A stretch of 64,000 nt of DNA from Sphaerolaimus hirsutus (Eukaryota; Nematoda; Chromadorea; Monhysterida; Sphaerolaimidae): the NCBI GenBank assembly GCA_964036195.1, contig OZ038454.1, forward strand, positions 10,106,001 through 10,170,000. The letters run 5' to 3'. The notes beneath the pieces were generated by a model. That model did not search any database, had not been told where the DNA came from, and worked only from the letters and a program-made list of their open reading frames with translations. Made by a program: the position numbers and the translations under genes. Numbering within the stretch: position 1 is the stretch's first letter; each line of letters begins with the position of its first letter. This document shows positions 9,926-19,747 of this stretch, piece by piece.

Positions 9926-12900
9926 ATGGCATCATGTTTCCTGACAACACTAGCCTTCCTGATCAGCACTCATTGGGCCCGTGCCATGGACCCAATGGTG
10001 TGCCCTGTGGACCAATCACCAACAGTCAGCTATGCGATACCACCAGACATCAATTGCCACTTCTCATCTACGGCAGAGTTTGCAGCACCAAGTCATCTGA
10101 CATTGAAACTTTATCGCAAAAACACATACCAGCATGTGACAAAAGCATATGTGTGCACAAAGTGGAAAGAAAATCACACAAAGTACACAACATTTTTATA
10201 TACCTCATATAAAGATGTGACGTACATACCTGTGGAAGTGTCAGCAATAGAATGCAAAAGAATGATCGATTACCAGCAATGCATGAAAGCAAATGACATG
10301 GAAAGATCGGGAAAAGGCCAGTACCGAACATGGTACCCAGCACCAGAACTACCAACTCATGGAGCATTCAGATGCTGCAAAACAATCAGCCACATTGTGA
10401 CACAATGTGCGCTGCAACAGACAACCGTTTACCAGAGATCAGACAGAAAACAAATGTGGTCCACGTTAGGAACTGATGTTTCTAAGTGCCGCTACATTGA
10501 AAACCAATGTGCATTGCCAGATCATCAACTTTTGATGTGGCAAGCCAACACCACTGTGGAATGCCAATATGAAGCATGGAAAACAGCCCCAGGGATCAGT
10601 TTACAAAGACAGTGGATTGCAGAAGGGGGCACATTGGCGTTGACATTCACAAATCCACAAGAAGTAATGGATTGTGGTCAGCAACTTTACATCAGTGACC
10701 AAGGTTTCGCAGTAGAAACCGTGGTGACCAATGAAACATCAATTGCATCTCTAACAGGCTTGACCATAATACCTGAAGAAAAAGCCTCGTCAGATGTAGT
10801 TGCAGCCCAAGCCACCTTGAGGCAGCTGCATGCTGATCAAGCTCAGAGATTCTACTTTGAGTTTCTGATGGTGAATCACTGCAAAATGATGAAGGCAATT
10901 CATGCAGTCACTGTTAGCCAACTGAAAGCTGACCCAACAGAAACGCTGCAAATGATCTTGGATCACCAGCATCTCACTGCCAAAACAACCGGCAATGTGA
11001 TACATGTTTGGTATTGCAGGCCACTGGCAAATGGTACATATTACATCTTGCCAATGAATGTCACTGATGACAAATGTACTAGGCACATTCCCATTCAGTT
11101 TGCGGCAATGGAAGATGGTCCATTCTTCCTAGACCCAGCAACCCTGATGGTGATCAAATGGACTTTTGAAGTGCCATGTCAAGAAGTTGACAATCAGATA
11201 TTTCACATTCACAACACCACGGTGAAATATGCTGCGAAAACAGGAGAACTGCACCAAGTTCAAAGCCTGCCAAGGCTCCCCCTGGCATATGTTCATCAAC
11301 ATCAAAATGAAAAGGAGCCAGCAACAAACCAAGCAATTGGCTTGCATCCATACAAACAGCATCCACAATGGGGCATGAAAGCACATACCAACGATTTGCT
11401 GCAGACACATCACGAGTTGCTGACAAACCTTGGTTTACAACCTGGGAACACAGCAGATGAGAACACCAGAATTGTAGCCCAGAACATGGTGATAACAGGC
11501 GCTACAGAGGCCAACTCACACAAGTGGCTGAAGATAGCAATCAGTCTAATTGTCATTCCAATAATGGCAATATGGTGCTTTATTGCTGTGAAATGCTGTC
11601 TACCATTGGCCATAAGAGCAAGACTGACACACAATGCTCTTGACATGGCAATGAGGTTCAGTTACTGGTTATGGCAACAAGTAACCACACTAACGAGGTG
11701 CTACCAAGCAGTCCAAAGGTTCCGAAACAGGCACCCGCAACATCAACCAGTGCCAACCACAGCAACTGTGACTGTTGAAACAATGCCAGAAAATGCAGAA
11801 GCTGTGACACGGTCAAATCGCCACCCACGGCCTATTGCCGCTTTGAAAAGAGGAAAAACCATCACAATCAATGGCGAAACCATTGAATTGAGGCCTGTAG
11901 AAACAATCAACATGATTGCGGCCACAGAGGCTGAAGAGAGTGAGAACATGCCAAGCACCACAATGCTTGTCAACAAGCACCAAATCAATGCCATACTAGA
12001 CACTGGAGCCCAATGCAGTGTAATTGGGAAAGGGCTAGCAAGCGCATTGGACTTGCTGCCTGAGCCAGAAAAATCCCAGATACATCTGACATCAGTCACA
12101 GGCCACGAAATTCCTATTGAAGGGATAACAACTGCTGAAATTCAGTTGATGGGATATCATGGAACTCATTCACTGCTCATTTCAAATGAATTGAGTGACC
12201 AAGCCATCATTGGAAATGACATATTGAGGCCTGTTGGGAAATTGACCATCCATTACGACGTGGATAGAACCTGGGCAGAATCATCAGAACAAACTGCCAA
12301 TGGACAATCTTATGAAAAACACATCAATCAAACCAAATCAGTGAAGCTGGTCAACAAACACAATTTATTGTACGTGGCTACAAGCATTGCGAACACAACT
12401 CTGGCAGCATTGCTAGATTCTGGCGCCCAGTGTAGTCTGATTGATGAGAGAATTGTCAATGCATTGGGATTGGGACCAGTGATACCATTAGCGGAAAATG
12501 ACAAATTGGTATCAATCACTGGTCACTCACTGGTCATCTCAGGAAGAATTTATGTGCGTCTGATCATTGGAGGACAATCTTTGCAACATAAATTCTATGT
12601 GGCGCAAAACCTCAATGACGAACTATTGCTGGGAGGTGATTTGCTGCGCCGCTTCAGGCGCCTGACAATCTGTTATGCCACCTGCCGCGTGTGGGTCGGC
12701 TCACGGCAAATTGGACTTGGACCAGCAGGTGATTCAATTTCAACAGAAGGACCACCAGCAGCCAGATGGCCAGTTAAGCTGATAAACCAGGAATTCATCA
12801 GAAGCAACACCAGAAAGAGAATTTCAGTCATGATTGCTGGGCTAACATCAGGTGACCCACAGCAAAATCTGGTGTTTATACCGAAACCAGCAGAAGAAAT

Positions 12901-15900
12901 TCGTGGATTGTCACTGCCATACCTCAGAGTGCCAGGAGGGCATGACATGCTGTGCATTGATATATACAACATGTCACTGCAACATCGATGCCTACCAAAA
13001 GGTGCATGTATTGGTCACATGGAGCTGGCAGGCACAGCAATTCCATTAGCACCACAAATAGTGAGATCCACACATGTGGATACAATCAACAATGTCAATC
13101 AAGAATTCAGAAGCCATGTGCAGAAGCCACACACAGACAAGAAACCAGATGAAATTGACCTGCAACACCTGACAGGTGACCAGTTGGAAGAACGACTGCA
13201 AAAACTGGAGACAGTGTGGGAGTTTGGTGACAAGCTTACTGACAAACAAAAAGAGAAATTGAAGAATCTGTTGAAGCAGTTCCATGACTGTTTTGCACTA
13301 GATTATGGAGAATTGACCACAATCACAGGGAATATTTATCACCAAATCAGAACTGGTGAGAAAGGACCAATCCAGCTGCCTCCACGAAGAACACCACCAC
13401 ATTTGAGGGAGGTGGTTGAGGAACAACTGAATTCAATGTTGAGATCAGGCGTGATTGTGAAATCAAATAGCCCATGGCGTGCTGCGATTGTCATGGTCAA
13501 GAAAAAGGACAATACACACAGATTATGCCAAGACTTCCGCGAATTGAATCTCATCACAGAAGGAGATGCATTTCCAGCACCAGACCAGGCAGAAATATTT
13601 GACCGCATTGCTGAACTGAACCCAAAGTTCTTCAGTAGCCTGGACTGCTTGGGAGCATATTGGCAGCTGCCAATGCACCCTGACGACGCAGAAAAGACGG
13701 CATTTGCAGTAGCCAATGGTCAATTGTACCATTTCACCAGAATGCCATTTGGACTCAGTACAGCTCCAGCATCTTATGCAAGAGCAATCACCACCATTTT
13801 TGAGCCCATTATCAACAAGAGTGTTCTGGCTTACATGGATGATTTGTTAACTGCATCCCCAACATTTGAAAAGCACCTGCAAGATCTGACAGCAGTGCTG
13901 GAACGTGCCAGAATGTACCGCTTGAAATTCAAAGCCAAAAAGTGCATATTTGGAGTTGGAGAATGCATATTTCTCGGCTTCAAATTGTCAGGAGATGGAC
14001 TTGAGCAAGATGAAAGCAAAACAAAGACCATTGAAAATTTCCCACTGCCACAAAATCGCACTGGCGTCAGGTCATTCCTCGGAATGTGCGGATTTTACAG
14101 GCGATTCATAAAGAACTATTCAATAATCGCAAAGCCATTGGTAGAACTGACAAAGGAAAGTGTTGAATTTGAATGGACAGAAGAGAGATTGAATGCATTT
14201 GAAGCACTCAAGAAAGCTATGGTGACAGCTCCTGTGCTGGCTTTTTACAGGCCAGAACTGGAACTGATCATATCAGTTGATGCAGCCTGTCCACCAGTAC
14301 ATGGATATGGCGCAGTACTAGAACAGCGCCAACCTGAAACAGGAGAAATCAGACCAATTGCCTTTGCATCAACACAAGTTGCTGACAACCGCAATGACTT
14401 TCATGCAATGATCAGAGAAGCAGAAGCATTGGCATGGATTTTGGAAAAGTACAAACATTATTGCATGGGCAGGAAAGTGACAGTGTACACTGACAGCAGG
14501 GCACTAGCATATTTGATGCATGCAAAAGGCCATAGTCAGTATATCACGAGGATCTGTCTGACACTGGCAGGATATGATCTGGACGTAAAACACAGACCAG
14601 GGAAAACCAATGTGGTGGCCGATGCTCTATCTAGAGCTCCTACGGGACGAGATAGCGAATTGCTGACCAAAATTGACAATCCACCAATGGAGATTGAGTT
14701 GGATGACAGCAAAATTCCAAAGCCAAGACCATGGTGGAAGAAACTGCCACCATACGTGCCCAATGAAGAAATTCCTGATCCATACAAAGGACCCAGAAAA
14801 ACTACAAATACAGAGCCAGAAGTGGCGCCAATCAGAGTCATGGCAGTGCTGCGCTCACCACAAGACAGTGGAGAATGCACACCAGCTCAGTTGAACAACT
14901 GGCGAGACAGGCTGTCAGCAGCCCAGAAACATGACCAAGAGACACAACGAATTATCCATCAGATGGAACAAGGCGAAAAACCGTGTTTTGGGCCACATTT
15001 TGCCTACCCAGATTTGCTGGCTTATGTGCGCAACCCAACTCACCCAGCTGAAAAAGCCAAACGTACGCGTGTGTTTGTGCCAAAAACATTGCGTATGCAA
15101 ATGATGGCAGAACATCACGATACAGTGGTCGGCGGGCACTTGAATGCGCGTAAGGTACTGTCACTAATGGCACAGCACCTGTACTGGCCTGAGATGCAAC
15201 GAGATGTGTACAATTACATCAAAACATGTACACACTGTCAAACACGCAACTGCCCTGTCCCAAAGACACGATTGCCTATGCCCGAGACACAGCCAAGACT
15301 TCAGCCTTTTGAGTGGATACACATTGACCATTTAGAACTGCCAACCAGTTATTCTGGCCACAGCTATGTATTTCTGGTGGTTGACAGGTGCTCACGTTGG
15401 GCAGATGGCTGGGCAGTTGAAAGGACTGATGCAAAGACAGCAGCCCAGATGCTTGTAGAAAACTGGATTTGCAAATATGGTGCGCCAGCATATATGACAT
15501 CAGATTGCCATGCCTCATTCACAGGTGAAATATTCACAGAAATCACAAAGCTGTTCCAAATTCGGAAAATCACAACAGCCCCATTTCACCCACAAAGCAA
15601 TGGCATTGTGGAAAGAGCCAACCGCAGTTTGCTAGGGCTCTTGGCAGCGTGCATGCGTGATCTAGATCACCATGACTGGCCCACCTGGTTGCCTTTTGCA
15701 CTAATGGCAAACAGAATGGCAGTGCACTCAGCCACTGGAGTGTCTCCATATATGTGTGTGTTTGGACAATTGCCAAGAACAGCACTGGCTGCAGATTTGA
15801 AGCCAAAACAGTTTGAGACTATGATGCAATATCCCACATACATGCATACATTGCTGGTGAATATGCGCCGCATATGGGCTTATACAAATGCCAAGAACCA

Positions 15901-17053
15901 GGAACAAAATGACACCAACAAGGCAATCCATGACAAGAAGTGCGCAGATACGCAGAAAATCCATTTGGGTTGCCTGGTGCTCAAGAAGTCATTTACAATT
16001 CCCAAAGACCAAACTGGAAAAACCAGGGATGTGTGGGTTGGGCCGTACATGGTCACGAAACTCACAGGAGATCCACCAAAAACTGTGTATCTTCAGAAAT
16101 GGAATGAACCGGATTCACCCAGTATCAAGTTTCCAATGATGCTGGTCAAAATGTGGCATCCACGGGAAGATGTCTTTCCAACATTTGGACATGGGGACCC
16201 AGCAGTACAGCAAGATGAACAAGTACCCCAGCAACCTGACCAAATGGCTGGTGCTGTGGCACCACCAAATGATGTCAGTCAGGATGCCACGAAAACAAAT
16301 GAAAATGCAAGAAAACAGGCAGATCCAAGTGTGCCATCACAATCAAAACCATTCATGATGACTGGTGGACTTGAGTCATCTGCATCTGAAGATGAAGAAT
16401 TGCCAGTACTGACCAAATATCCAACTGGCCAGCCAAGGGCAATGCGCTACAATCTGCGACTGAACCCCAAAAAGAAGGTGATCGGAATGATCAGAGCCAA
16501 CAAAAGGCCAGAAAATGATGAAATTGGTGCATTGTACAGTGAATTGCTGGGCCATACTGCATCAAAATGGAAGGCCACACCACTGCCAAGTGGAGGGTCT
16601 ATGGAGTATGAAACAGAAATCCATGAAACACAGGAAACAGCAAATGAACAACAGCCACGACAGAGGACAATGGGACTGGTGCCCACAACACGTCCAGTTG
16701 TGACACCAAACAGACCACAGCAGCTGGCAGTACGGGCATCGACAACATTTGCAGTGTGCGCCAACCACTTCAACAACACATTGCGAATCAAGCCGAGGCG
16801 TCCCATGGTACTGGTGCCACAAGGAAAACAAGTGATCACCACTGGAATTGAGGTTTCAGTGCCACCAGGCATGGCAATTCGAGTGATCAATGGAAAAGAT
16901 GATGTGCATTTTAAGATTTTAGAACATACTTATACAACCGGACAACATGTAGTCAACATTTGGTATTTGATAGACACTCGCAAAGAATTTAGCAATCAAG
17001 ATACAGTAGCATGCTTACAGGCCCATCAAACTTTAAAAATTAGCACAAATTAG
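9926..17053 (+). CDS. pol: Env-like glycoprotein fused to protease-RT-RNase H-integrase-dUTPase-like polyprotein
   Basis: 2375 aa in one frame. Residues 1-20 are a signal peptide, followed by a Cys-rich ectodomain with several N-x-S/T sites and a membrane segment at about 534-562 followed by Cys and basic residues. Two aspartic-protease repeats follow, with active Asp692 (LDTGAQCS) and Asp831 (LDSGAQCS). RT spans about 1150-1340 with YMDD at 1303-1306. RNase H starts near 1448 (VDAA, Asp1452; YTDSRAL). Integrase has an HHCC zinc module near 1729-1775 and a D,D-35-E core at Asp1801, Asp1860 and Glu1896. The last 100 residues look dUTPase-like. In the usual layout env is downstream of pol; here it is N-terminal and continuous with it, predicting Pol on the cytosolic side of a membrane-anchored protein. 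Catalytic residues are all present. The ATG at 9926 is supported by the signal peptide that follows directly. Confidence 0.9.
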   Translation: MASCFLTTLAFLISTHWARAMDPMVCPVDQSPTVSYAIPPDINCHFSSTAEFAAPSHLTLKLYRKNTYQHVTKAYVCTKWKENHTKYTTFLYTSYKDVTYIPVEVSAIECKRMIDYQQCMKANDMERSGKGQYRTWYPAPELPTHGAFRCCKTISHIVTQCALQQTTVYQRSDRKQMWSTLGTDVSKCRYIENQCALPDHQLLMWQANTTVECQYEAWKTAPGISLQRQWIAEGGTLALTFTNPQEVMDCGQQLYISDQGFAVETVVTNETSIASLTGLTIIPEEKASSDVVAAQATLRQLHADQAQRFYFEFLMVNHCKMMKAIHAVTVSQLKADPTETLQMILDHQHLTAKTTGNVIHVWYCRPLANGTYYILPMNVTDDKCTRHIPIQFAAMEDGPFFLDPATLMVIKWTFEVPCQEVDNQIFHIHNTTVKYAAKTGELHQVQSLPRLPLAYVHQHQNEKEPATNQAIGLHPYKQHPQWGMKAHTNDLLQTHHELLTNLGLQPGNTADENTRIVAQNMVITGATEANSHKWLKIAISLIVIPIMAIWCFIAVKCCLPLAIRARLTHNALDMAMRFSYWLWQQVTTLTRCYQAVQRFRNRHPQHQPVPTTATVTVETMPENAEAVTRSNRHPRPIAALKRGKTITINGETIELRPVETINMIAATEAEESENMPSTTMLVNKHQINAILDTGAQCSVIGKGLASALDLLPEPEKSQIHLTSVTGHEIPIEGITTAEIQLMGYHGTHSLLISNELSDQAIIGNDILRPVGKLTIHYDVDRTWAESSEQTANGQSYEKHINQTKSVKLVNKHNLLYVATSIANTTLAALLDSGAQCSLIDERIVNALGLGPVIPLAENDKLVSITGHSLVISGRIYVRLIIGGQSLQHKFYVAQNLNDELLLGGDLLRRFRRLTICYATCRVWVGSRQIGLGPAGDSISTEGPPAARWPVKLINQEFIRSNTRKRISVMIAGLTSGDPQQNLVFIPKPAEEIRGLSLPYLRVPGGHDMLCIDIYNMSLQHRCLPKGACIGHMELAGTAIPLAPQIVRSTHVDTINNVNQEFRSHVQKPHTDKKPDEIDLQHLTGDQLEERLQKLETVWEFGDKLTDKQKEKLKNLLKQFHDCFALDYGELTTITGNIYHQIRTGEKGPIQLPPRRTPPHLREVVEEQLNSMLRSGVIVKSNSPWRAAIVMVKKKDNTHRLCQDFRELNLITEGDAFPAPDQAEIFDRIAELNPKFFSSLDCLGAYWQLPMHPDDAEKTAFAVANGQLYHFTRMPFGLSTAPASYARAITTIFEPIINKSVLAYMDDLLTASPTFEKHLQDLTAVLERARMYRLKFKAKKCIFGVGECIFLGFKLSGDGLEQDESKTKTIENFPLPQNRTGVRSFLGMCGFYRRFIKNYSIIAKPLVELTKESVEFEWTEERLNAFEALKKAMVTAPVLAFYRPELELIISVDAACPPVHGYGAVLEQRQPETGEIRPIAFASTQVADNRNDFHAMIREAEALAWILEKYKHYCMGRKVTVYTDSRALAYLMHAKGHSQYITRICLTLAGYDLDVKHRPGKTNVVADALSRAPTGRDSELLTKIDNPPMEIELDDSKIPKPRPWWKKLPPYVPNEEIPDPYKGPRKTTNTEPEVAPIRVMAVLRSPQDSGECTPAQLNNWRDRLSAAQKHDQETQRIIHQMEQGEKPCFGPHFAYPDLLAYVRNPTHPAEKAKRTRVFVPKTLRMQMMAEHHDTVVGGHLNARKVLSLMAQHLYWPEMQRDVYNYIKTCTHCQTRNCPVPKTRLPMPETQPRLQPFEWIHIDHLELPTSYSGHSYVFLVVDRCSRWADGWAVERTDAKTAAQMLVENWICKYGAPAYMTSDCHASFTGEIFTEITKLFQIRKITTAPFHPQSNGIVERANRSLLGLLAACMRDLDHHDWPTWLPFALMANRMAVHSATGVSPYMCVFGQLPRTALAADLKPKQFETMMQYPTYMHTLLVNMRRIWAYTNAKNQEQNDTNKAIHDKKCADTQKIHLGCLVLKKSFTIPKDQTGKTRDVWVGPYMVTKLTGDPPKTVYLQKWNEPDSPSIKFPMMLVKMWHPREDVFPTFGHGDPAVQQDEQVPQQPDQMAGAVAPPNDVSQDATKTNENARKQADPSVPSQSKPFMMTGGLESSASEDEELPVLTKYPTGQPRAMRYNLRLNPKKKVIGMIRANKRPENDEIGALYSELLGHTASKWKATPLPSGGSMEYETEIHETQETANEQQPRQRTMGLVPTTRPVVTPNRPQQLAVRASTTFAVCANHFNNTLRIKPRRPMVLVPQGKQVITTGIEVSVPPGMAIRVINGKDDVHFKILEHTYTTGQHVVNIWYLIDTRKEFSNQDTVACLQAHQTLKISTN

Positions 17054-17229
17054 CATTATCCCATTATTCTTAGATCATACTCGCTTATTGCTTCATCCTA
17101 TATTGGCTTGTCAGTTTTCTTGTAATTTGGTAATTTGTTAATCTCGCCTGTTCTCTTGTAGTGTAATTATTAGACTCATTCACAATTCACAGTGCTTAAG
17201 TTGACAGGTGAGGCCACCTGTGACAGCAT

Positions 17230-17236
17230 AGGGGGC
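17230..17236 (+). promoter_or_regulatory. Candidate polypurine tract
   Basis: AGGGGGC lies 177 bp after the polyprotein stop, just before a TGTAAGGG start of a candidate LTR. Position and composition fit the plus-strand priming site of an LTR element. Short and unconfirmed without a second LTR. Confidence 0.45.
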
Positions 17237-17240
17237 CGCA

Positions 17241-17752
17241 TGTAAGGGTATAGGCGCACTGAACAAGTGCAAACACCCTAAATATTCATTTTATTTATTT
17301 TTCGCAACACTAGTTCACAAACACTATCTATAAGTAGCAAATATCAGATAGGAATTTCTTAATTATAATCTACGTCATTACCATTACACAAACAGTAGAC
17401 TTTTGTCGCAAACTAGGAGATAGTCTCATTATATTTAGTATTTAGAGACGCTTTTTCGCTCCACATGATTGAGTGTTATGGCATTTTGAAGACGTGCGCG
17501 CCCACAGAACCTTTGTAATCACCAGCAGTATACTCGGCAATACTGCATGTGAATAGGTTTTTACTTAATTGCGCCGACTACCAGAAAACGGCAGTCACTT
17601 GGAGTTTTGCTTTTGGAATAAGAAATACATCGATGAGATAAAAAGGTACCTATCAAAATATCAAGTCTGAGGATGGCGGCTAAGCTCTCAGTGGACTCAC
17701 AACCTGGACATTTGAGCCACTGCTCATGATGTCCGAAATGTCACTTCTCACA
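17241..17752 (+). repeat. Candidate 3' LTR of the retroelement
   Basis: Begins TG just after the polypurine tract. The right end is put at a CA in TTCTCACA, chosen only because LTRs end in CA. It holds an AATAAG-like polyadenylation context near 17617 and no ORF. No matching 5' LTR is in the window, so the boundaries are provisional; the LTR could be shorter or run toward 18000. Confidence 0.4.
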
Positions 17753-18310
17753 TCCAATTTGACTGCCTTTCTTTGGTGGATTTGTTTACGATTTGCTATA
17801 TAAATTTGTTAGTTCTTTTAATAATTTCGACTCAGTAATATAGCTTAACCTAACAACTAAAACCTAAAATCAACTAATCATAAATACCAGAAGTAATTAA
17901 AACACCTCAGTCAAAACTTTATAATTATACCTAATTAAACCATCTAAAGTAAATCTCTTTTTCAAAATAGACTAGGGTTGGGAAGTTGGCACTTCTACCC
18001 TAGGTTGGTACTTTAAAGAATAAGTAATTAATGGAGATATTTTAACGAAGTTTAACACATCAAACGCGGGTTGATAATAAACTCAGCTGTCAGCTTAAAA
18101 AATTGCCAATGCTATATGGGAGAAAATCTACGTAGGTATACTTTGAACTTAGAAACACCTATAAAATACACATAAAAACCTAGCCTTAAAACGTGTTTAC
18201 TGTTTACTTTAGCAGAAATTTTGGTTTTATAAGTCGCCCTAGTCTTAACTGTTAGCAGCGGTTGAAAAAAGAAGTGAAATCGAGTGACTCATTGAGCATT
18301 CAAGTTAAAA
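17753..18310. other. AT-rich intergenic DNA between the retroelement and the Kazal gene
   Basis: About 560 bp with no ORF over 60 codons. Probably the promoter side of the Kazal gene. I see no clear TATA box or repeat. Confidence 0.4.
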
Positions 18311-19681
18311 ATGGTCAGGACTGTACTTTTGACTACCTTCTGCACACTACTGGCCCTACATTTAGCAAAATGTGAGTACCGTGATCGGGATTTTCACGTT
18401 AGATTTTGATTGATCCAGTATCGAATCATCTCAATTTTTGACAATTTTTGTCACGAAGAGGAGCCTATCGCTGTTTCAGTCAAGTGAATTTAATCAAAAT
18501 TCTAGTACACCATTGTCAAAATCCCTGCTTCTCTGCTGACCCCGTAATCTAGCCACGGCAAAATATTTACACACTTAAAAAAATTCCAGCCAGCATTCTG
18601 CTATCAGAAATATGTCAGGTGGCGCCAGGCGGCGAGTGTCTCAACGGCCCGTCAAATTGTGACAGAATTTTCATGCCAGTGTGCGGTGACAATGGTAAAA
18701 ACTACAATAATTTGTGCCTGGCCTGCTGTGCTTTTGCCAGCGGCAGTGATGGTGAACTGAGCAGCGTGAAGCCGGGTGAGCAAACTTTATTTGGCTGTGT
18801 CATTCTGTAGAGAGTTTACACACATACCATATTTCATCGAAATAACCCTGGAGGTTTATTTTTCGCAAGCAAATTTTGAGGAACTTTGTGCGCAAGTCAC
18901 TATACCCTTATACCCTGCTTGACCCCCCCCCCCCACCAATGCTCCAGTACTACGCTGGGGCGGGGTACTTGCAGAGTGAGTGCATTTGCAGAGTTGGTGC
19001 ATTTGCAGAGCAGTCATAATTGCCTGCAGATCGCTACTTCTTGCAGAGCGAGTCTCAGCCTGAGACATGTACTTTTCACCACGTTCAACATTTGTAACCT
19101 ATTTTCACATGCTAAAAGTTTTCCAAAGTGTGTTACCTTCCACAGGCCCCTGCCCCAGGCCAAATAGTGCTATGACCCTACAATTGACAGGACCAACATA
19201 CCAAATGTCGCGTATGTGTCAACCATATGTACACTACAAAAGTACTTGCAAATCAGCTTTGAATCCAGTGGGCGCATGCCCGCAAATTTTTGCACCAGTG
19301 TGCGGACAAAATGACGAAAGTTACTCAAATTTGTGCCTTGCTTGCTGTGCATACGTGAACAAAGAGGGTGGGCCGTTTGAAACAGCTACAGATGGTGGGC
19401 GATTTTCATATTTTTTTAAAGTATTGAACTGAACTGAAAGTGCAGTCACTTGAAAAGTAGCGTGAAAGTAGCGGGACAAAATAAAGCTTTAATAATTGCC
19501 GAGAAACTCGCGCTGGTTAACGGCGATATAGCATTTCAAAAAGTCCACGCTGCAAGCAAGTTTTTCAACATAGCCATCTAAAATCAGGTCATTTTTCAAA
19601 TACGTTCAGTGCCAACAGTACATTTTTGATGTCATATTTTTTATTTGCCTCGCAGGGCTTTGCGGAGCAGTTTCAACCTGA
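18311..19681 (+). CDS. Secreted two-domain Kazal-type protease inhibitor
   Basis: Exons 18311-18371, 18590-18775, 19146-19394 and 19656-19681, all with GT-AG introns and phases that join into one 173-residue frame. Exon 1 encodes a signal peptide (MVRTVLLTTFCTLLALHL). Exons 2 and 3 each carry one Kazal-like module: C-x(6)-PVCG, then Y-x(3)-C-x(2)-CC in NYNNLCLACC and SYSNLCLACC. The shared exon phase suggests exon duplication. Exon 4 adds only a short Cys-containing tail (GLCGAVST). The double Cys after LCLA is not in the classical Kazal pattern, so the target protease cannot be guessed. Kazal proteins block serine proteases outside the cell. The gene ends 66 bp short of a sorbitol dehydrogenase exon on the opposite strand. 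Confidence 0.8.
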
Positions 19682-19747
19682 CCCCAAGCCAAGGCATATA
19701 TGGAGCCACACTGCATAAAATTTAAAACAACTACAAAGCATACTCAC

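Larger units (their letters stand above)
4019..17752 (+). mobile_element. Ty3/gypsy-type retroelement with helicase and an Env-protease-RT-integrase fusion
   Basis: Three long uninterrupted ORFs on one strand: Gag (566 aa), SF1 helicase (1129 aa) and a 2375-aa Env-PR-PR-RT-RNase H-IN-dUTPase-like polyprotein. The RT-RNase H-integrase order is that of Ty3/gypsy (Metaviridae). AT-rich spacers of 242 and 574 bp separate the ORFs, and each start is preceded by an acceptor-like AG (4005, 5882 and 9916), so spliced messages are likely. The right end is set by a candidate polypurine tract and LTR; the left end is unknown and no 5' LTR is seen. Intact frames over 13 kb suggest recent activity or selection. 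The start given here is the gag start codon, not a mapped element boundary. Confidence 0.85.

Noticed and set aside
19489..19549. Phase-compatible terminal exon for sorbitol dehydrogenase (minus strand).
   Set aside because: It gives about 20 residues unlike the family end and would delete the C-terminal part of the catalytic fold. Kept only as a possibility in the findings.
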